Positions 27,464 through 40,991 of a DNA stretch of 64,000 bases are shown in pieces. The notes under the pieces were generated by a model. It saw only the letters and a program-made list of their open reading frames with translations, was not told the DNA's origin and searched no databases. The stretch covers positions 105,014,452-105,078,451 of the forward strand of contig OZ010587.1 of assembly GCA_963932145.1 (NCBI GenBank), given 5' to 3'. This DNA comes from Acanthosepion lycidas. Lineage: Eukaryota > Mollusca > Cephalopoda > Sepiida > Sepiidae. Within the stretch, counting starts at the first letter, position 1. Each line of letters begins with the position of its first letter. Made by a program: the position numbers and the translations under genes.

Positions 27464-30400
27464 TTGTGGATTCCAGTCAAGGGCCTGCCTGGTGACACTA
27501 GAAGCAGGCTTATGGAGTGGGTGGCCAATCCATTCCCATTTCCGTTTCTTTATGTCAATTTCGTTTGGGGCTTTCCTGGTCATATCCCACAGTTGGTCGT
27601 TGGTGACGACTTCCCTTGTGGATTCTAGTCAAGGGCCTGCCTGGTGACACTAGAAGCAGGCTTATGGAGTGGATGGCCAATCCATTCCCATTTCCGTTTC
27701 TTGATGTCAATTTCGTTTGGGGCTTTCCTGGTCCTATCCCATAGTTGGTCGTTGGTGACGACTTCCCTTGTGGATTCCAGTCAAGGGCCTGCCTGGTGAC
27801 ACTAGAAGCAGGCTTATGGAGTGGGTGGCCAATCCATCCCCATTTCCGTTTCTTTATGTCAATTTCGTTTGGGGCTTTCCTGGTCCTATCCCACAGTTGG
27901 TCGTTGGTGACGACTTCCCTTGTGGATTCCAGTCAAGGGCCTGCCTGGTGACACTAGAAGCAGGCTTATGGAGTGGGTGGCCAATCCATTCCCATTTCCG
28001 TTTCTTTATGTCAATTTCGTTTGGGGCTTTCCTGGTCATATCCCACAGTTGGTCGTTGGTGACGACTTCCCTTGTGGATTCTAGTCAAGGGCCTGCCTGG
28101 TGACACTAGAAGCAGGCTTATGGAGTGGATGGCCAATCCATTCCCATTTCCGTTTCTTGATGTCAATTTCGTTTGGGGCTTTCCTGGTCCTATCCCACAG
28201 TTGGTCGTTGGTGACGACTTCCCTTGTGGATTCCAGTCAAGGGCCTGCCTGGTGACACTAGAAGCAGGCTTATGGAGTGGGTGGCCAATCCATCCCCATT
28301 TCCGTTTCTTTATGTCAATTTCGTTTGGGGCTTTCCTGGTCCTATCCCACAGTTGGTCGTTGGTGACGACTTCCCTTGTGGATTCCAGTCAAGGGCCTGC
28401 CTGGTGACACTAGAAGCAGGCTTATGGAGTGGGTGGCCAATCCATTCCCATTTCCGTTTCTTTATGTCAATTTCGTTTGGGGCTTTCCTGGTCATATCCC
28501 ACAGTTGGTCGTTGGTGACGACTTCCCTTGTGGATTCCAGTCAAGGGCCTGCTTGGTAACACTAGAAGCAGGCTTATGGAGTGGGTGGCCAATCCATCCC
28601 CATTTCCGTTTCTTTATGTCAATTTCGTTTGGGGCTTTCCTGGTCCTATCCCACAGTTGGTCGTTGGTGACGACTTCCCTTGTGGATTCCAGTCAAGGGC
28701 CTGCCTGGTGACACTAGAAGCAGGCTTATGGAGTGGGTGGCCAATCCATTCCCACTTCCGTTTCTTTATGTCAATTTCGTTTGGGGCTTTCCTGGTCCTA
28801 TCCCACAGTTGGTCGTTGGTGACGACTTCCCTTGTGGATTCCAGTCAAGGGCCTGCCTGGTGACACTAGAAGCAGGCTTATGGAGTGGGTGGCCAATCCA
28901 TTCCCACTTCCGTTTCTTTATGTCAATTTCGTTTGGGGCTTTCCTGGTCCTATCCCACAGTTGGTCGTTGGTGACGACTTCCCTTGTGGATTCCAGTCAA
29001 GGGCCTGCTTGGTAACACTAGAAGCAGGCTTATGGAGTGGGTGGCCAATCCATCCCCATTTCCGTTTCTTTATGTCAATTTCGTTTGGGGCTTTCCTGGT
29101 CCTATCCCACAGTTGGTCGTTGGTGACGACTTCCCTTGTGGATTCCAGTCAAGGGCCTGCCTGGTGACACTAGAAGCAGGCTTATGGAGTGGGTGGCCAA
29201 TCCATTCCCACTTCCGTTTCTTTATGTCAATTTCGTTTGGGGCTTTCCTGGTCCTATCCCACAGTTGGTCGTTGGTGACGACTTCCCTTGTGGATTCCAG
29301 TCAAGGGCCTGCCTGGTGACACTAGAAGCAAGCTTATGGAGTGGGTGGCCAATCCATTCCCATTTCCGTTTCTTTATGTCAATTTCGTTTGGGGCTTTCC
29401 TGGTCCTATCCCACAGTTGGTCGTTGGTGACGACTTCCCTTGTGGATTCTAGTCAAGGGCCTGCCTGGTAACACTAGAAGCAGGCTTATGGAGTGGGTGG
29501 CCAATCCATTCCCATTTCCGTTTCTTGATGTCAATTTCGTTTGGGGCTTTACTGGTCCTATCCCACAGTTGGTCGTTGGTGACGACTTCCCTTGTGGATT
29601 CCAGTCAAGGGCCTGCTTGGTAACACTAGAAGCAGGCTTATGGAGTGGGTGGCCAATCCATCCCCATTTCCGTTTCTTTATGTCAATTTCGTTTGGGGCT
29701 TTCCTGGTCCTATCCTACAGTTGGTCGTTGGTGACGACTTCCCTTGTGGATTCCAGTCAAGGGCCTGCCTGGTGACACTAGAAGCAGGCTTATGGAGCGG
29801 GTGGCCAATCCATTCCCACTTCCGTTTCTTTATGTCAATTTCGTTTGGGGCTTTCCTGGTCCTATCCCACAGTTGGTCGTTGGTGACGACTTCCCTTGTG
29901 GATTCCAGTCAAGGGCCTGCCTGGTGACACTAGAAGCAAGCTTATGGAGTGGGTGGCCAATCCATTCCCATTTCCGTTTCTTGATGTCAATTTCGTTTGG
30001 GGCTTTCCTGGTCCTATCCCACAGTTGGTCGTTGGTGACGACTTCCCTTGTGGATTCCAGTCAAGGGCCTGCTTGGTAACACTAGAAGCAGGCTTATGGA
30101 GTGGGTGGCCAATCCATCCCCATTTCCGTTTCTTTATGTCAATTTCGTTTGGGGCTTTCCTGGTCCTATCCCACAGTTGGTCGTTGGTGACGACTTCCCT
30201 TGTGGATTCCAGTCAAGGGCCTGCCTGGTGACACTAGAAGCAGGCTTATGGAGTGGGTGGCCAATCCATTCCCACTTCCGTTTCTTTATGTCAATTTCGT
30301 TTGGGGCTTTCCTGGTCCTATCCCACAGTTGGTCGTTGGTGACGACTTCCCTTGTGGATTCCAGTCAAGGGCCTGCCTGGTGACACTAGAAGCAAGCTTA

Positions 30401-33400
30401 TGGAGTGGGTGGCCAATCCATTCCCATTTCCGTTTCTTTATGTCAATTTCGTTTGGGGCTTTCCTGGTCCTATCCCACAGTTGGTCGTTGGTGACGACTT
30501 CCCTTGTGGATTCTAGTCAAGGGCCTGCCTGGTAACACTAGAAGCAGGCTTATGGAGTGGGTGGCCAATCCATTCCCACTTCCGTTTCTTTATGTCAATT
30601 TCGTTTGGGGCTTTCCTGGTCATATCCCACAGTTGGTCGTTGGTGACGACTTCCCTTGTGGATTCCAGTCAAGGGCCTGCCTGGTGACACTAGAAGCAGG
30701 CTTATGGAGTGGGTGGCCAATCCATTCCCATTTCCGTTTCTTTATGTCAATTTCGTTTGGGGCTTTCCTGGTCCTATCCCACAGTTGGTCGTTGGTGACG
30801 ACTTCCCTTGTGGATTCTAGTCAAGGGCCTGCCTGGTAACACTAGAAGCAGGCTTATGGAGTGGGTGGCCAATCCATTCCCATTTCCGTTTCTTGATGTC
30901 AATTTCGTTTGGGGCTTTACTGGTCCTATCCCACAGTTGGTCGTTGGTGACGACTTCCCTTGTGGATTCCAGTCAAGGGCCTGCCTGGTGACACTAGAAG
31001 CAGGCTTATGGAGTGGGTGGCCAATCCATTCCCATTTCCGTTTCTTTATGTCAATTTCGTTTGGGGCTTTCCTGGTCCTATCCCACAGTTGGTCGTTGGT
31101 GACGACTTCCCTTGTGGATTCTAGTCAAGGGCCTGCCTGGTGACACTAGAAGCAGGCTTATGGAGTGGATGGCCAATCCATTCCCATTTCCGTTTCTTGA
31201 TGTCAATTTCGTTTGGGGCTTTACTGGTCCTATCCCACAGTTGGTCGTTGGTGACGACTTCCCTTGTGGATTCCAGTCAAGGGCCTGCCTGGTGACACTA
31301 GAAGCAGGCTTATGGAGTGGGTGGCCAATCCATTCCCATTTCCGTTTCTTTATGTCAATTTCGTTTGGGGCTTTCCTGGTCCTATCCCACAGTTGGTCGT
31401 TGGTGACGACTTCCCTTGTGGATTCTAGTCAAGGGCCTGCCTGGTAACACTAGAAGCAGGCTTATGGAGTGGGTGGCCAATCCATTCCCATTTCCGTTTC
31501 TTGATGTCAATTTCGTTTGGGGCTTTACTGGTCCTATCCCACAGTTGGTCGTTGGTGACGACTTCCCTTGTGGATTCCAGTCAAGGGCCTGCCTGGTGAC
31601 ACTAGAAGCAGGCTTATGGAGTGGGTGGCCAATCCATTCCCATTTCCGTTTCTTTATGTCAATTTCGTTTGGGGCTTTCCTGGTCATATCCCACAGTTGG
31701 TCGTTGGTGACGACTTCCCTTGTGGATTCTAGTCAAGGGCCTGCCTGGTGACACTAGAAGCAGGCTTATGGAGTGGATGGCCAATCCATTCCCATTTCCG
31801 TTTCTTGATGTCAATTTCGTTTGGGGCTTTCCTGGTCCTATCCCACAGTTGGTCGTTGGTGACGACTTCCCTTGTGGATTCCAGTCAAGGGCCTGCCTGG
31901 TGACACTAGAAGCAGGCTTATGGAGTGGGTGGCCAATCCATCCCCATTTCCGTTTCTTTATGTCAATTTCGTTTGGGGCTTTCCTGGTCCTATCCCACAG
32001 TTGGTCGTTGGTGACGACTTCCCTTGTGGATTCCAGTCAAGGGCCTGCCTGGTGACACTAGAAGCAGGCTTATGGAGTGGGTGGCCAATCCATTCCCACT
32101 TCCGTTTCTTTATGTCAATTTCGTTTGGGGCTTTCCTGGTCCTATCCCACAGTTGGTCGTTGGTGACGACTTCCCTTGTGGATTCCAGTCAAGGGCCTGC
32201 CTGGTGACACTAGAAGCAGGCTTATGGAGTGGGTGGCCAATCCATTCCCATTTCCGTTTCTTTATGTCAATTTCGTTTGGGGCTTTCCTGGTCATATCCC
32301 ACAGTTGGTCGTTGGTGACGACTTCCCTTGTGGATTCCAGTCAAGGGCCTGCTTGGTAACACTAGAAGCAGGCTTATGGAGTGGGTGGCCAATCCATCCC
32401 CATTTCCGTTTCTTTATGTCAATTTCGTTTGGGGCTTTCCTGGTCCTATCCCACAGTTGGTCGTTGGTGACGACTTCCCTTGTGGATTCCAGTCAAGGGC
32501 CTACCTGGTGACACTAGAAGCAGGCTTATGGAGTGGATGGCCAATCCATTCCCACTTCCGTTTCTTTATGTCAATTTCGTTTGGGGCTTTCCTGGTCCTA
32601 TCCCACAGTTGGTCGTTGGTGACGACTTCCCTTGTGGATTCCAGTCAAGGGCCTGCCTGGTGACACTAGAAGCAGGCTTATGGAGTGGGTGGCCAATCCA
32701 TTCCCACTTCCGTTTCTTTATGTCAATTTCGTTTGGGGCTTTCCTGGTCCTATCCCACAGTTGGTCGTTGGTGACGACTTCCCTTGTGGATTCCAGTCAA
32801 GGGCCTGCTTGGTAACACTAGAAGCAGGCTTATGGAGTGGGTGGCCAATCCATCCCCATTTCCGTTTCTTTATGTCAATTTCGTTTGGGGCTTTCCTGGT
32901 CCTATCCCACAGTTGGTCGTTGGTGACGACTTCCCTTGTGGATTCCAGTCAAGGGCCTGCCTGGTGACACTAGAAGCAGGCTTATGGAGTGGGTGGCCAA
33001 TCCATTCCCACTTCCGTTTCTTTATGTCAATTTCGTTTGGGGCTTTCCTGGTCCTATCCCACAGTTGGTCGTTGGTGACGACTTCCCTTGTGGATTCCAG
33101 TCAAGGGCCTGCCTGGTGACACTAGAAGCAGGCTTATGGAGTGGGTGGCCAATCCATCCCCATTTCCGTTTCTTTATGTCAATTTCGTTTGGGGCTTTCC
33201 TGGTCCTATCCCACAGTTGGTCGTTGGTGACGACTTCCCTTGTGGATTCCAGTCAAGGGCCTGCCTGGTGACACTAGAAGCAGGCTTATGGAGTGGGTGG
33301 CCAATCCATTCCCACTTCCGTTTCTTTATGTCAATTTCGTTTGGGGCTTTCCTGGTCCTATCCCACAGTTGGTCGTTGGTGACGACTTCCCTTGTGGATT

Positions 33401-34759
33401 CCAGTCAAGGGCCTGCTTGGTAACACTAGAAGCAGGCTTATGGAGTGGGTGGCCAATCCATCCCCATTTTCGTTTCTTTATGTCAATTTCGTTTGGGGCT
33501 TTCCTGGTCCTATCCCACAGTTGGTCGTTGGTGACGACTTCCCTTGTGGATTCCAGTCAAGGGCCTGCTTGGTAACACTAGAAGCAGGCTTATGGAGTGG
33601 GTGGCCAATCCATTCCCACTTCCGTTTCTTTATGTCAATTTCGTTTGAGGCTTTCCTGGTCCTATCCCACAGTTGGTCGTTGGTGACGACTTCCCTTGTG
33701 GATTCCAGTCAAGGGCCTGCCTGGTGACACTAGAAGCAGGCTTATGGAGTGGGTGGCCAATCCATTCCCACTTCCGTTTCTTTATGTCAATTTCGTTTGG
33801 GGCTTTCCTGGTCCTATCCCACAGTTGGTCGTTTGTGACGACTTCCCTTGTGGATTCCAGTCAAGGGCCTGCCTGGTGACACTAGAAGCAAGCTTATGGA
33901 GTGGGTGGCCAATCCATTCCCATTTCCGTTTCTTTATGTCAATTTCGTTTGGGGCTTTCCTGGTCATATCCCACAGTTGGTCGTTGGTGACGACTTCCCT
34001 TGTGGATTCCAGTCAAGGGCCTGCCTGGTGACACTAGAAGCAGGCTTATGGAGTGGGTGGCCAATCCATTCCCATTTCCGTTTCTTTATGTCAATTTCGT
34101 TTGGGGCTTTCCTGGTCCTATCCCACAGTTGGTCGTTGGTGACGACTTCCCTTGTGGATTCTAGTCAAGGGCCTGCCTGGTAACACTAGAAGCAGGCTTA
34201 TGGAGTGGGTGGCCAATCCATTCCCATTTCCGTTTCTTGATGTCAATTTCGTTTGGGGCTTTACTGGTCCTATCCCACAGTTGGTCGTTGGTGACGACTT
34301 CCCTTGTGGATTCCAGTCAAGGGCCTGCCTGGTGACACTAGAAGCAGGCTTATGGAGTGGGTGGCCAATCCATTCCCATTTCCGTTTCTTTATGTCAATT
34401 TCGTTTGGGGCTTTCCTGGTCCTATCCCACAGTTGGTCGTTGGTGACGACTTCCCTTGTGGATTCTAGTCAAGGGCCTGCCTGGTAACACTAGAAGCAGG
34501 CTTATGGAGTGGGTGGCCAATCCATTCCCATTTCCGTTTCTTGATGTCAATTTCGTTTGGGGCTTTACTGGTCCTATCCCACAGTTGGTCGTTGGTGACG
34601 ACTTCCCTTGTGGATTCCAGTCAAGGGCCTGCCTGGTGACACTAGAAGCAGGCTTATGGAGTGGGTGGCCAATCCATTCCCATTTCCGTTTCTTTATGTC
34701 AATTTCGTTTGGGGCTTTCCTGGTCCTATCCCACAGTTGGTCGTTGGTGACGACTTCCC

Positions 34760-37700
34760 TTGTGGATTCTAGTCAAGGGCCTGCCTGGTGACACTAGAAG
34801 CAGGCTTATGGAGTGGATGGCCAATCCATTCCCATTTCCGTTTCTTGATGTCAATTTCGTTTGGGGCTTTACTGGTCCTATCCCACAGTTGGTCGTTGGT
34901 GACGACTTCCCTTGTGGATTCCAGTCAAGGGCCTGCCTGGTGACACTAGAAGCAGGCTTATGGAGTGGGTGGCCAATCCATTCCCATTTCCGTTTCTTTA
35001 TGTCAATTTCGTTTGGGGCTTTCCTGGTCCTATCCCACAGTTGGTCGTTGGTGACGACTTCCCTTGTGGATTCTAGTCAAGGGCCTGCCTGGTAACACTA
35101 GAAGCAGGCTTATGGAGTGGGTGGCCAATCCATTCCCATTTCCGTTTCTTGATGTCAATTTCGTTTGGGGCTTTACTGGTCCTATCCCACAGTTGGTCGT
35201 TGGTGACGACTTCCCTTGTGGATTCCAGTCAAGGGCCTGCCTGGTGACACTAGAAGCAGGCTTATGGAGTGGGTGGCCAATCCATCCCCATTTCCGTTTC
35301 TTTATGTCAATTTCGTTTGGGGCTTTCCTGGTCCTATCCCACAGTTGGTCGTTGGTGACGACTTCCCTTGTGGATTCCAGTCAAGGGCCTGCCTGGTGAC
35401 ACTAGAAGCAGGCTTATGGAGTGGGTGGCCAATCCATTCCCATTTCCGTTTCTTGATGTCAATTTCGTTTGGGGCTTTACTGGTCCTATACCAGAGTTGG
35501 TCGTTGGTGACGACTTCCCTTGTGGATTCCAGTCAAGGGCCTGCCTGGTAACACTAGAAGCAGGCTTATGGAGTGGGTGGCCAATCCATTCCCACTTCCG
35601 TTTCTTTATGTCAATTTCGTTTGGGGCTTTCCTGGTCCTATCCCACAGTTGGTCGTTGGTGACGACTTCCCTTGTGGATTCCAGTCAAGGGCCTGCCTGG
35701 TGACACTAGAAGCAGGCTTATGGAGTGGGTGGCCAATCCATTCCCATTTCCGTTTCTTGATGTCAATTTCGTTTGGGGCTTTACTGGTCCTATACCAGAG
35801 TTGGTCGTTGGTGACGACTTCCCTTGTGGATTCCAGTCAAGGGCCTGCCTGGTAACACTAGAAGCAGGCTTATGGAGTGGGTGGCCAATCCATTCCCACT
35901 TCCGTTTCTTTATGTCAATTTCGTTTGGGGCTTTCCTGGTCCTATCCCACAGTTGGTCGTTGGTGACGACTTCCCTTGTGGATTCCAGTCAAGGGCCTGC
36001 CTGGTGACACTAGAAGCAGGCTTATGGAGTGGGTGGCCAATCCATTCCCATTTCCGTTTCTTGATGTCAATTTCGTTTGGGGCTTTACTGGTCCTATACC
36101 AGAGTTGGTCGTTGGTGACGACTTCCCTTGTGGATTCCAGTCAAGGGCCTGCCTGGTGACACTAGAAGCAGGCTTATGGAGTGGGTGGCCAATCCATTCC
36201 CATTTCCGTTTCTTTATGTCAATTTCGTTTGGGGCTTTCCTGGTCATATCCCACAGTTGGTCGTTGGTGACGACTTCCCTTGTGGATTCTAGTCAAGGGC
36301 CTGCCTGGTGACACTAGAAGCAGGCTTATGGAGTGGATGGCCAATCCATTCCCATTTCCGTTTCTTGATGTCAATTTCGTTTGGGGCTTTACTGGTCCTA
36401 TACCACAGTTGGTCGTTGGTGACGACTTCCCTTGTGGATTCCAGTCAAGGGCCTGCCTGGTGACACTAGAAGCAGGCTTATGGAGTGGGTGGCCAATCCA
36501 TTCCCATTTCCGTTTCTTTATGTCAATTTCGTTTGGGGCTTTCCTGGTCCTATCCCACAGTTGGTCGTTGGTGACGACTTCCCTTGTGGATTCTAGTCAA
36601 GGGCCTGCCTGGTGACACTAGAAGCAGGCTTATGGAGTGGATGGCCAATCCATTCCCATTTCCGTTTCTTGATGTCAATTTCGTTTGGGGCTTTACTGGT
36701 CCTATCCCACAGTTGGTCGTTGGTGACGACTTCCCTTGTGGATTCCAGTCAAGGGCCTGCCTGGTGACACTAGAAGCAGGCTTATGGAGTGGGTGGCCAA
36801 TCCATTCCCATTTCCGTTTCTTTATGTCAATTTCGTTTGGGGCTTTCCTGGTCCTATCCCACAGTTGGTCGTTGGTGACGACTTCCCTTGTGGATTCTAG
36901 TCAAGGGCCTGCCTGGTAACACTAGAAGCAGGCTTATGGAGTGGGTGGCCAATCCATTCCCATTTCCGTTTCTTGATGTCAATTTCGTTTGGGGCTTTAC
37001 TGGTCCTATCCCACAGTTGGTCGTTGGTGACGACTTCCCTTGTGGATTCCAGTCAAGGGCCTGCCTGGTGACACTAGAAGCAGGCTTATGGAGTGGGTGG
37101 CCAATCCATCCCCATTTCCGTTTCTTTATGTCAATTTCGTTTGGGGCTTTCCTGGTCCTATCCCACAGTTGGTCGTTGGTGACGACTTCCCTTGTGGATT
37201 CCAGTCAAGGGCCTGCCTGGTGACACTAGAAGCAGGCTTATGGAGTGGGTGGCCAATCCATTCCCATTTCCGTTTCTTGATGTCAATTTCGTTTGGGGCT
37301 TTACTGGTCCTATACCAGAGTTGGTCGTTGGTGACGACTTCCCTTGTGGATTCCAGTCAAGGGCCTGCCTGGTAACACTAGAAGCAGGCTTATGGAGTGG
37401 GTGGCCAATCCATTCCCACTTCCGTTTCTTTATGTCAATTTCGTTTGGGGCTTTCCTGGTCCTATCCCACAGTTGGTCGTTGGTGACGACTTCCCTTGTG
37501 GATTCCAGTCAAGGGCCTGCCTGGTGACACTAGAAGCAGGCTTATGGAGTGGGTGGCCAATCCATTCCCATTTCCGTTTCTTGATGTCAATTTCGTTTGG
37601 GGCTTTACTGGTCCTATACCAGAGTTGGTCGTTGGTGACGACTTCCCTTGTGGATTCCAGTCAAGGGCCTGCCTGGTAACACTAGAAGCAGGCTTATGGA

Positions 37701-40567
37701 GTGGGTGGCCAATCCATTCCCACTTCCGTTTCTTTATGTCAATTTCGTTTGGGGCTTTCCTGGTCCTATCCCACAGTTGGTCGTTGGTGACGACTTCCCT
37801 TGTGGATTCCAGTCAAGGGCCTGCCTGGTGACACTAGAAGCAGGCTTATGGAGTGGGTGGCCAATCCATTCCCATTTCCGTTTCTTTATGTCAATTTCGT
37901 TTGGGGCTTTCCTGGTCCTATCCCACAGTTGGTCGTTGGTGACGACTTCCCTTGTGGATTCCAGTCAAGGGCCTGCCTGGTGACACTAGAAGCAGGCTTA
38001 TGGAGTGGATGGCCAATCCATTCCCATTTCCGTTTCTTGATGTCAATTTCGTTTGGGGCTTTACTGGTCCTATACCACAGTTGGTCGTTGGTGACGACTT
38101 CCCTTGTGGATTCCAGTCAAGGGCCTGCCTGGTAACACTAGAAGCAGGCTTATGGAGTGGGTGGCCAATCCATTCCCGTTTCCGTTTCTTGATGTCAATT
38201 TCGTTTGGGGCTTTACTGGTCCTATACCAGAGTTGGTCGTTGGTGACGACTTCCCTTGTGGATTCCAGTCAAGGGCCTGCCTGGTAACACTAGAAGCAGG
38301 CTTATGGAGTGGGTGGCCAATCCATTCCCACTTCCGTTTCTTTATGTCAATTTCGTTTGGGGCTTTCCTGGTCCTATCCCACAGTTGGTCGTTGGTGACG
38401 ACTTCCCTTGTGGATTCCAGTCAAGGGCCTGCCTGGTGACACTAGAAGCAGGCTTATGGAGTGGGTGGCCAATCCATTCCCACTTCCGTTTCTTTATGTC
38501 AATTTCGTTTGGGGCTTTCCTGGTCCTATCCCACAGTTGGTCGTTGGTGACGACTTCCCTTGTGGATTCCAGTCAAGGGCCTGCCTGGTGACACTAGAAG
38601 CAGGCTTATGGAGTGGGTGGCCAATCCATTCCCATTTCCGTTTCTTGATGTCAATTTCGTTTGGGGCTTTCCTGGTACTATCCCACAGTTGGTCGTTGGT
38701 GACGACTTCTCTTGTGGATTCCAGTCAAGGGCCTGCCTGGTGACACTAGAAGCAGGCTTATGGAGTGGGTGGCCAATCCATTCCCATTTCCGTTTCTTGA
38801 TGTCAATTTCGTTTGGGGCTTTCCTGGTCCTATCCCACAGTTAGTCGTTGGTGACGACTTCCCTTGTGGATTCCAGTCAAGGGCCTGCCTGGTGACACTA
38901 GAAGCAGGCTTATGGAGTGGTTGGCCAATCTATCCCCATTTCCGTTTCTTGATGTCAATTTCGTTTGGGGCTTTCCTGGTCCTATCCCACAGTTGGTCGT
39001 TGGTGACGACTTCCCTTGTGGATTCCAGTCAAGGGCCTGCCTGGTGACACTAGAAGCAGGCTTATGGAGTGGGTGGCCAATCCATTCCCATTTCCGTTTC
39101 TTGATGTCAATTTCGTTTGGGGCTTTACTGGTCCTATCCAACAGTTGGTCGTTGTTGACGACTTCCCTTGTGGATTCCAGTCAAGGGCCTGCCTGGTGAC
39201 ACTAGAAGCAGGCTTATGGAGTGGGTGGCCAATCCATTCCCATTTCCGTTTCTTTATGTCAATTTCGTTTGGGGCTTTCCTGGTCCTATCCCACAGTTGG
39301 TCGTTGGTGACGACTTCCCTTGTGGATTCTAGTCAAGGGCCTGCCTGGTAACACTAGAAGCAGGCTTATGGAGTGGGTGGCCAATCCATTCCCATTTCCG
39401 TTTCTTGATGTCAATTTCGTTTGGGGCTTTACTGGTCCTATCCCACAGTTGGTCGTTGGTGACGACTTCCCTTGTGGATTCCAGTCAAGGGCCTGCCTGG
39501 TGACACTAGAAGCAGGCTTATGGAGTGGGTGGCCAATCCATACCCATTTCCGTTTCTTTATGTCAATTTCGTTTGGGGCTTTCCTGGTCCTATCCCACAG
39601 TTGGTCGTTGGTGACGACTTCCCTTGTGGATTCCAGTCAAGGGCCTGCCTGGTGACACTAGAAGCAGGCTTATGGAGTGGGTGGCCAATCCATTCCCATT
39701 TCCGTTTCTTGATGTCAATTTCGTTTGGGGCTTTACTGGTCCTATACCAGAGTTGGTCGTTGGTGACGACTTCCCTTGTGGATTCCAGTCAAGGGCCTGC
39801 CTGGTAACACTAGAAGCAGGCTTATGGAGTGGGTGGCCAATCCATTCCCACTTCCGTTTCTTTATGTCAATTTCGTTTGGGGCTTTCCTGGTCCTATCCC
39901 ACAGTTGGTCGTTGGTGACGACTTCCCTTGTGGATTCCAGTCAAGGGCCTGCCTGGTGACACTAGAAGCAGGCTTATGGAGTGGGTGGCCAATCCATTCC
40001 CATTTCCGTTTCTTGATGTCAATTTCGTTTGGGGCTTTACTGGTCCTATACCAGAGTTGGTCGTTGGTGACGACTTCCCTTGTGGATTCCAGTCAAGGGC
40101 CTGCCTGGTAACACTAGAAGCAGGCTTATGGAGTGGGTGGCCAATCCATTCCCACTTCCGTTTCTTTATGTCAATTTCGTTTGGGGCTTTCCTGGTCCTA
40201 TCCCACAGTTGGTCGTTGGTGACGACTTCCCTTGTGGATTCCAGTCAAGGGCCTGCCTGGTGACACTAGAAGCAGGCTTATGGAGTGGGTGGCCAATCCA
40301 TTCCCATTTCCGTTTCTTGATGTCAATTTCGTTTGGGGCTTTACTGGTCCTATACCAGAGTTGGTCGTTGGTGACGACTTCCCTTGTGGATTCCAGTCAA
40401 GGGCCTGCCTGGTGACACTAGAAGCAGGCTTATGGAGTGGGTGGCCAATCCATTCCCATTTCCGTTTCTTTATGTCAATTTCGTTTGGGGCTTTCCTGGT
40501 CATATCCCACAGTTGGTCGTTGGTGACGACTTCCCTTGTGGATTCTAGTCAAGGGCCTGCCTGGTGA
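34760..40567. repeat. 12- to 16-monomer higher-order blocks with alternating dimers
   Basis: Between about 34.8 and 40.6 kb the array repeats one theme three times. A ttctagtc monomer with tactggtcctatcccac and a catcccc monomer lead into an alternation of tactggtcctataccagag monomers with cacttcc/tttatg monomers (304-bp dimers). Corresponding monomers at 35,064, 36,888 and 39,320 are spaced 1,824 bp (12 units) and 2,432 bp (16 units). The dimer runs differ in length between blocks, as expected from unequal exchange. Confidence 0.6.
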
Positions 40568-40991
40568 CACTAGAAGCAGGCTTATGGAGTGGATGGCCAA
40601 TCCATTCCCATTTCCGTTTCTTGATGTCAATTTCGTTTGGGGCTTTACTGGTCCTATACCACAGTTGGTCGTTGGTGACGACTTCCCTTGTGGATTCCAG
40701 TCAAGGGCCTGCCTGGTGACACTAGAAGCAGGCTTATGGAGTGGGTGGCCAATCCATCCCCATTTCCGTTTCTTTATGTCAATTTCGTTTGGGGCTTTCC
40801 TGGTCCTATCCCACAGTTGGTCGTTGGTGACGACTTCCCTTGTGGATTCCAGTCAAGGGCCTGCCTGGTGACACTAGAAGCAGGCTTATGGAGTGGGTGG
40901 CCAATCCATTCCCACTTCCGTTTCTTTATGTCAATTTCGTTTGGGGCTTTCCTGGTCCTATCCCACAGTTGGTCGTTGGTGACGACTTCCC

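Noticed and set aside
9344..40503. Minus-strand frames of 61-110 codons starting [10 protein letters not shown]
   Set aside because: They contain the true RT-derived motif but shift frame at each monomer boundary and begin at a chance ATG (the gtcatatcc or gtcatgtcc variant). They are ancestry traces, not genes.
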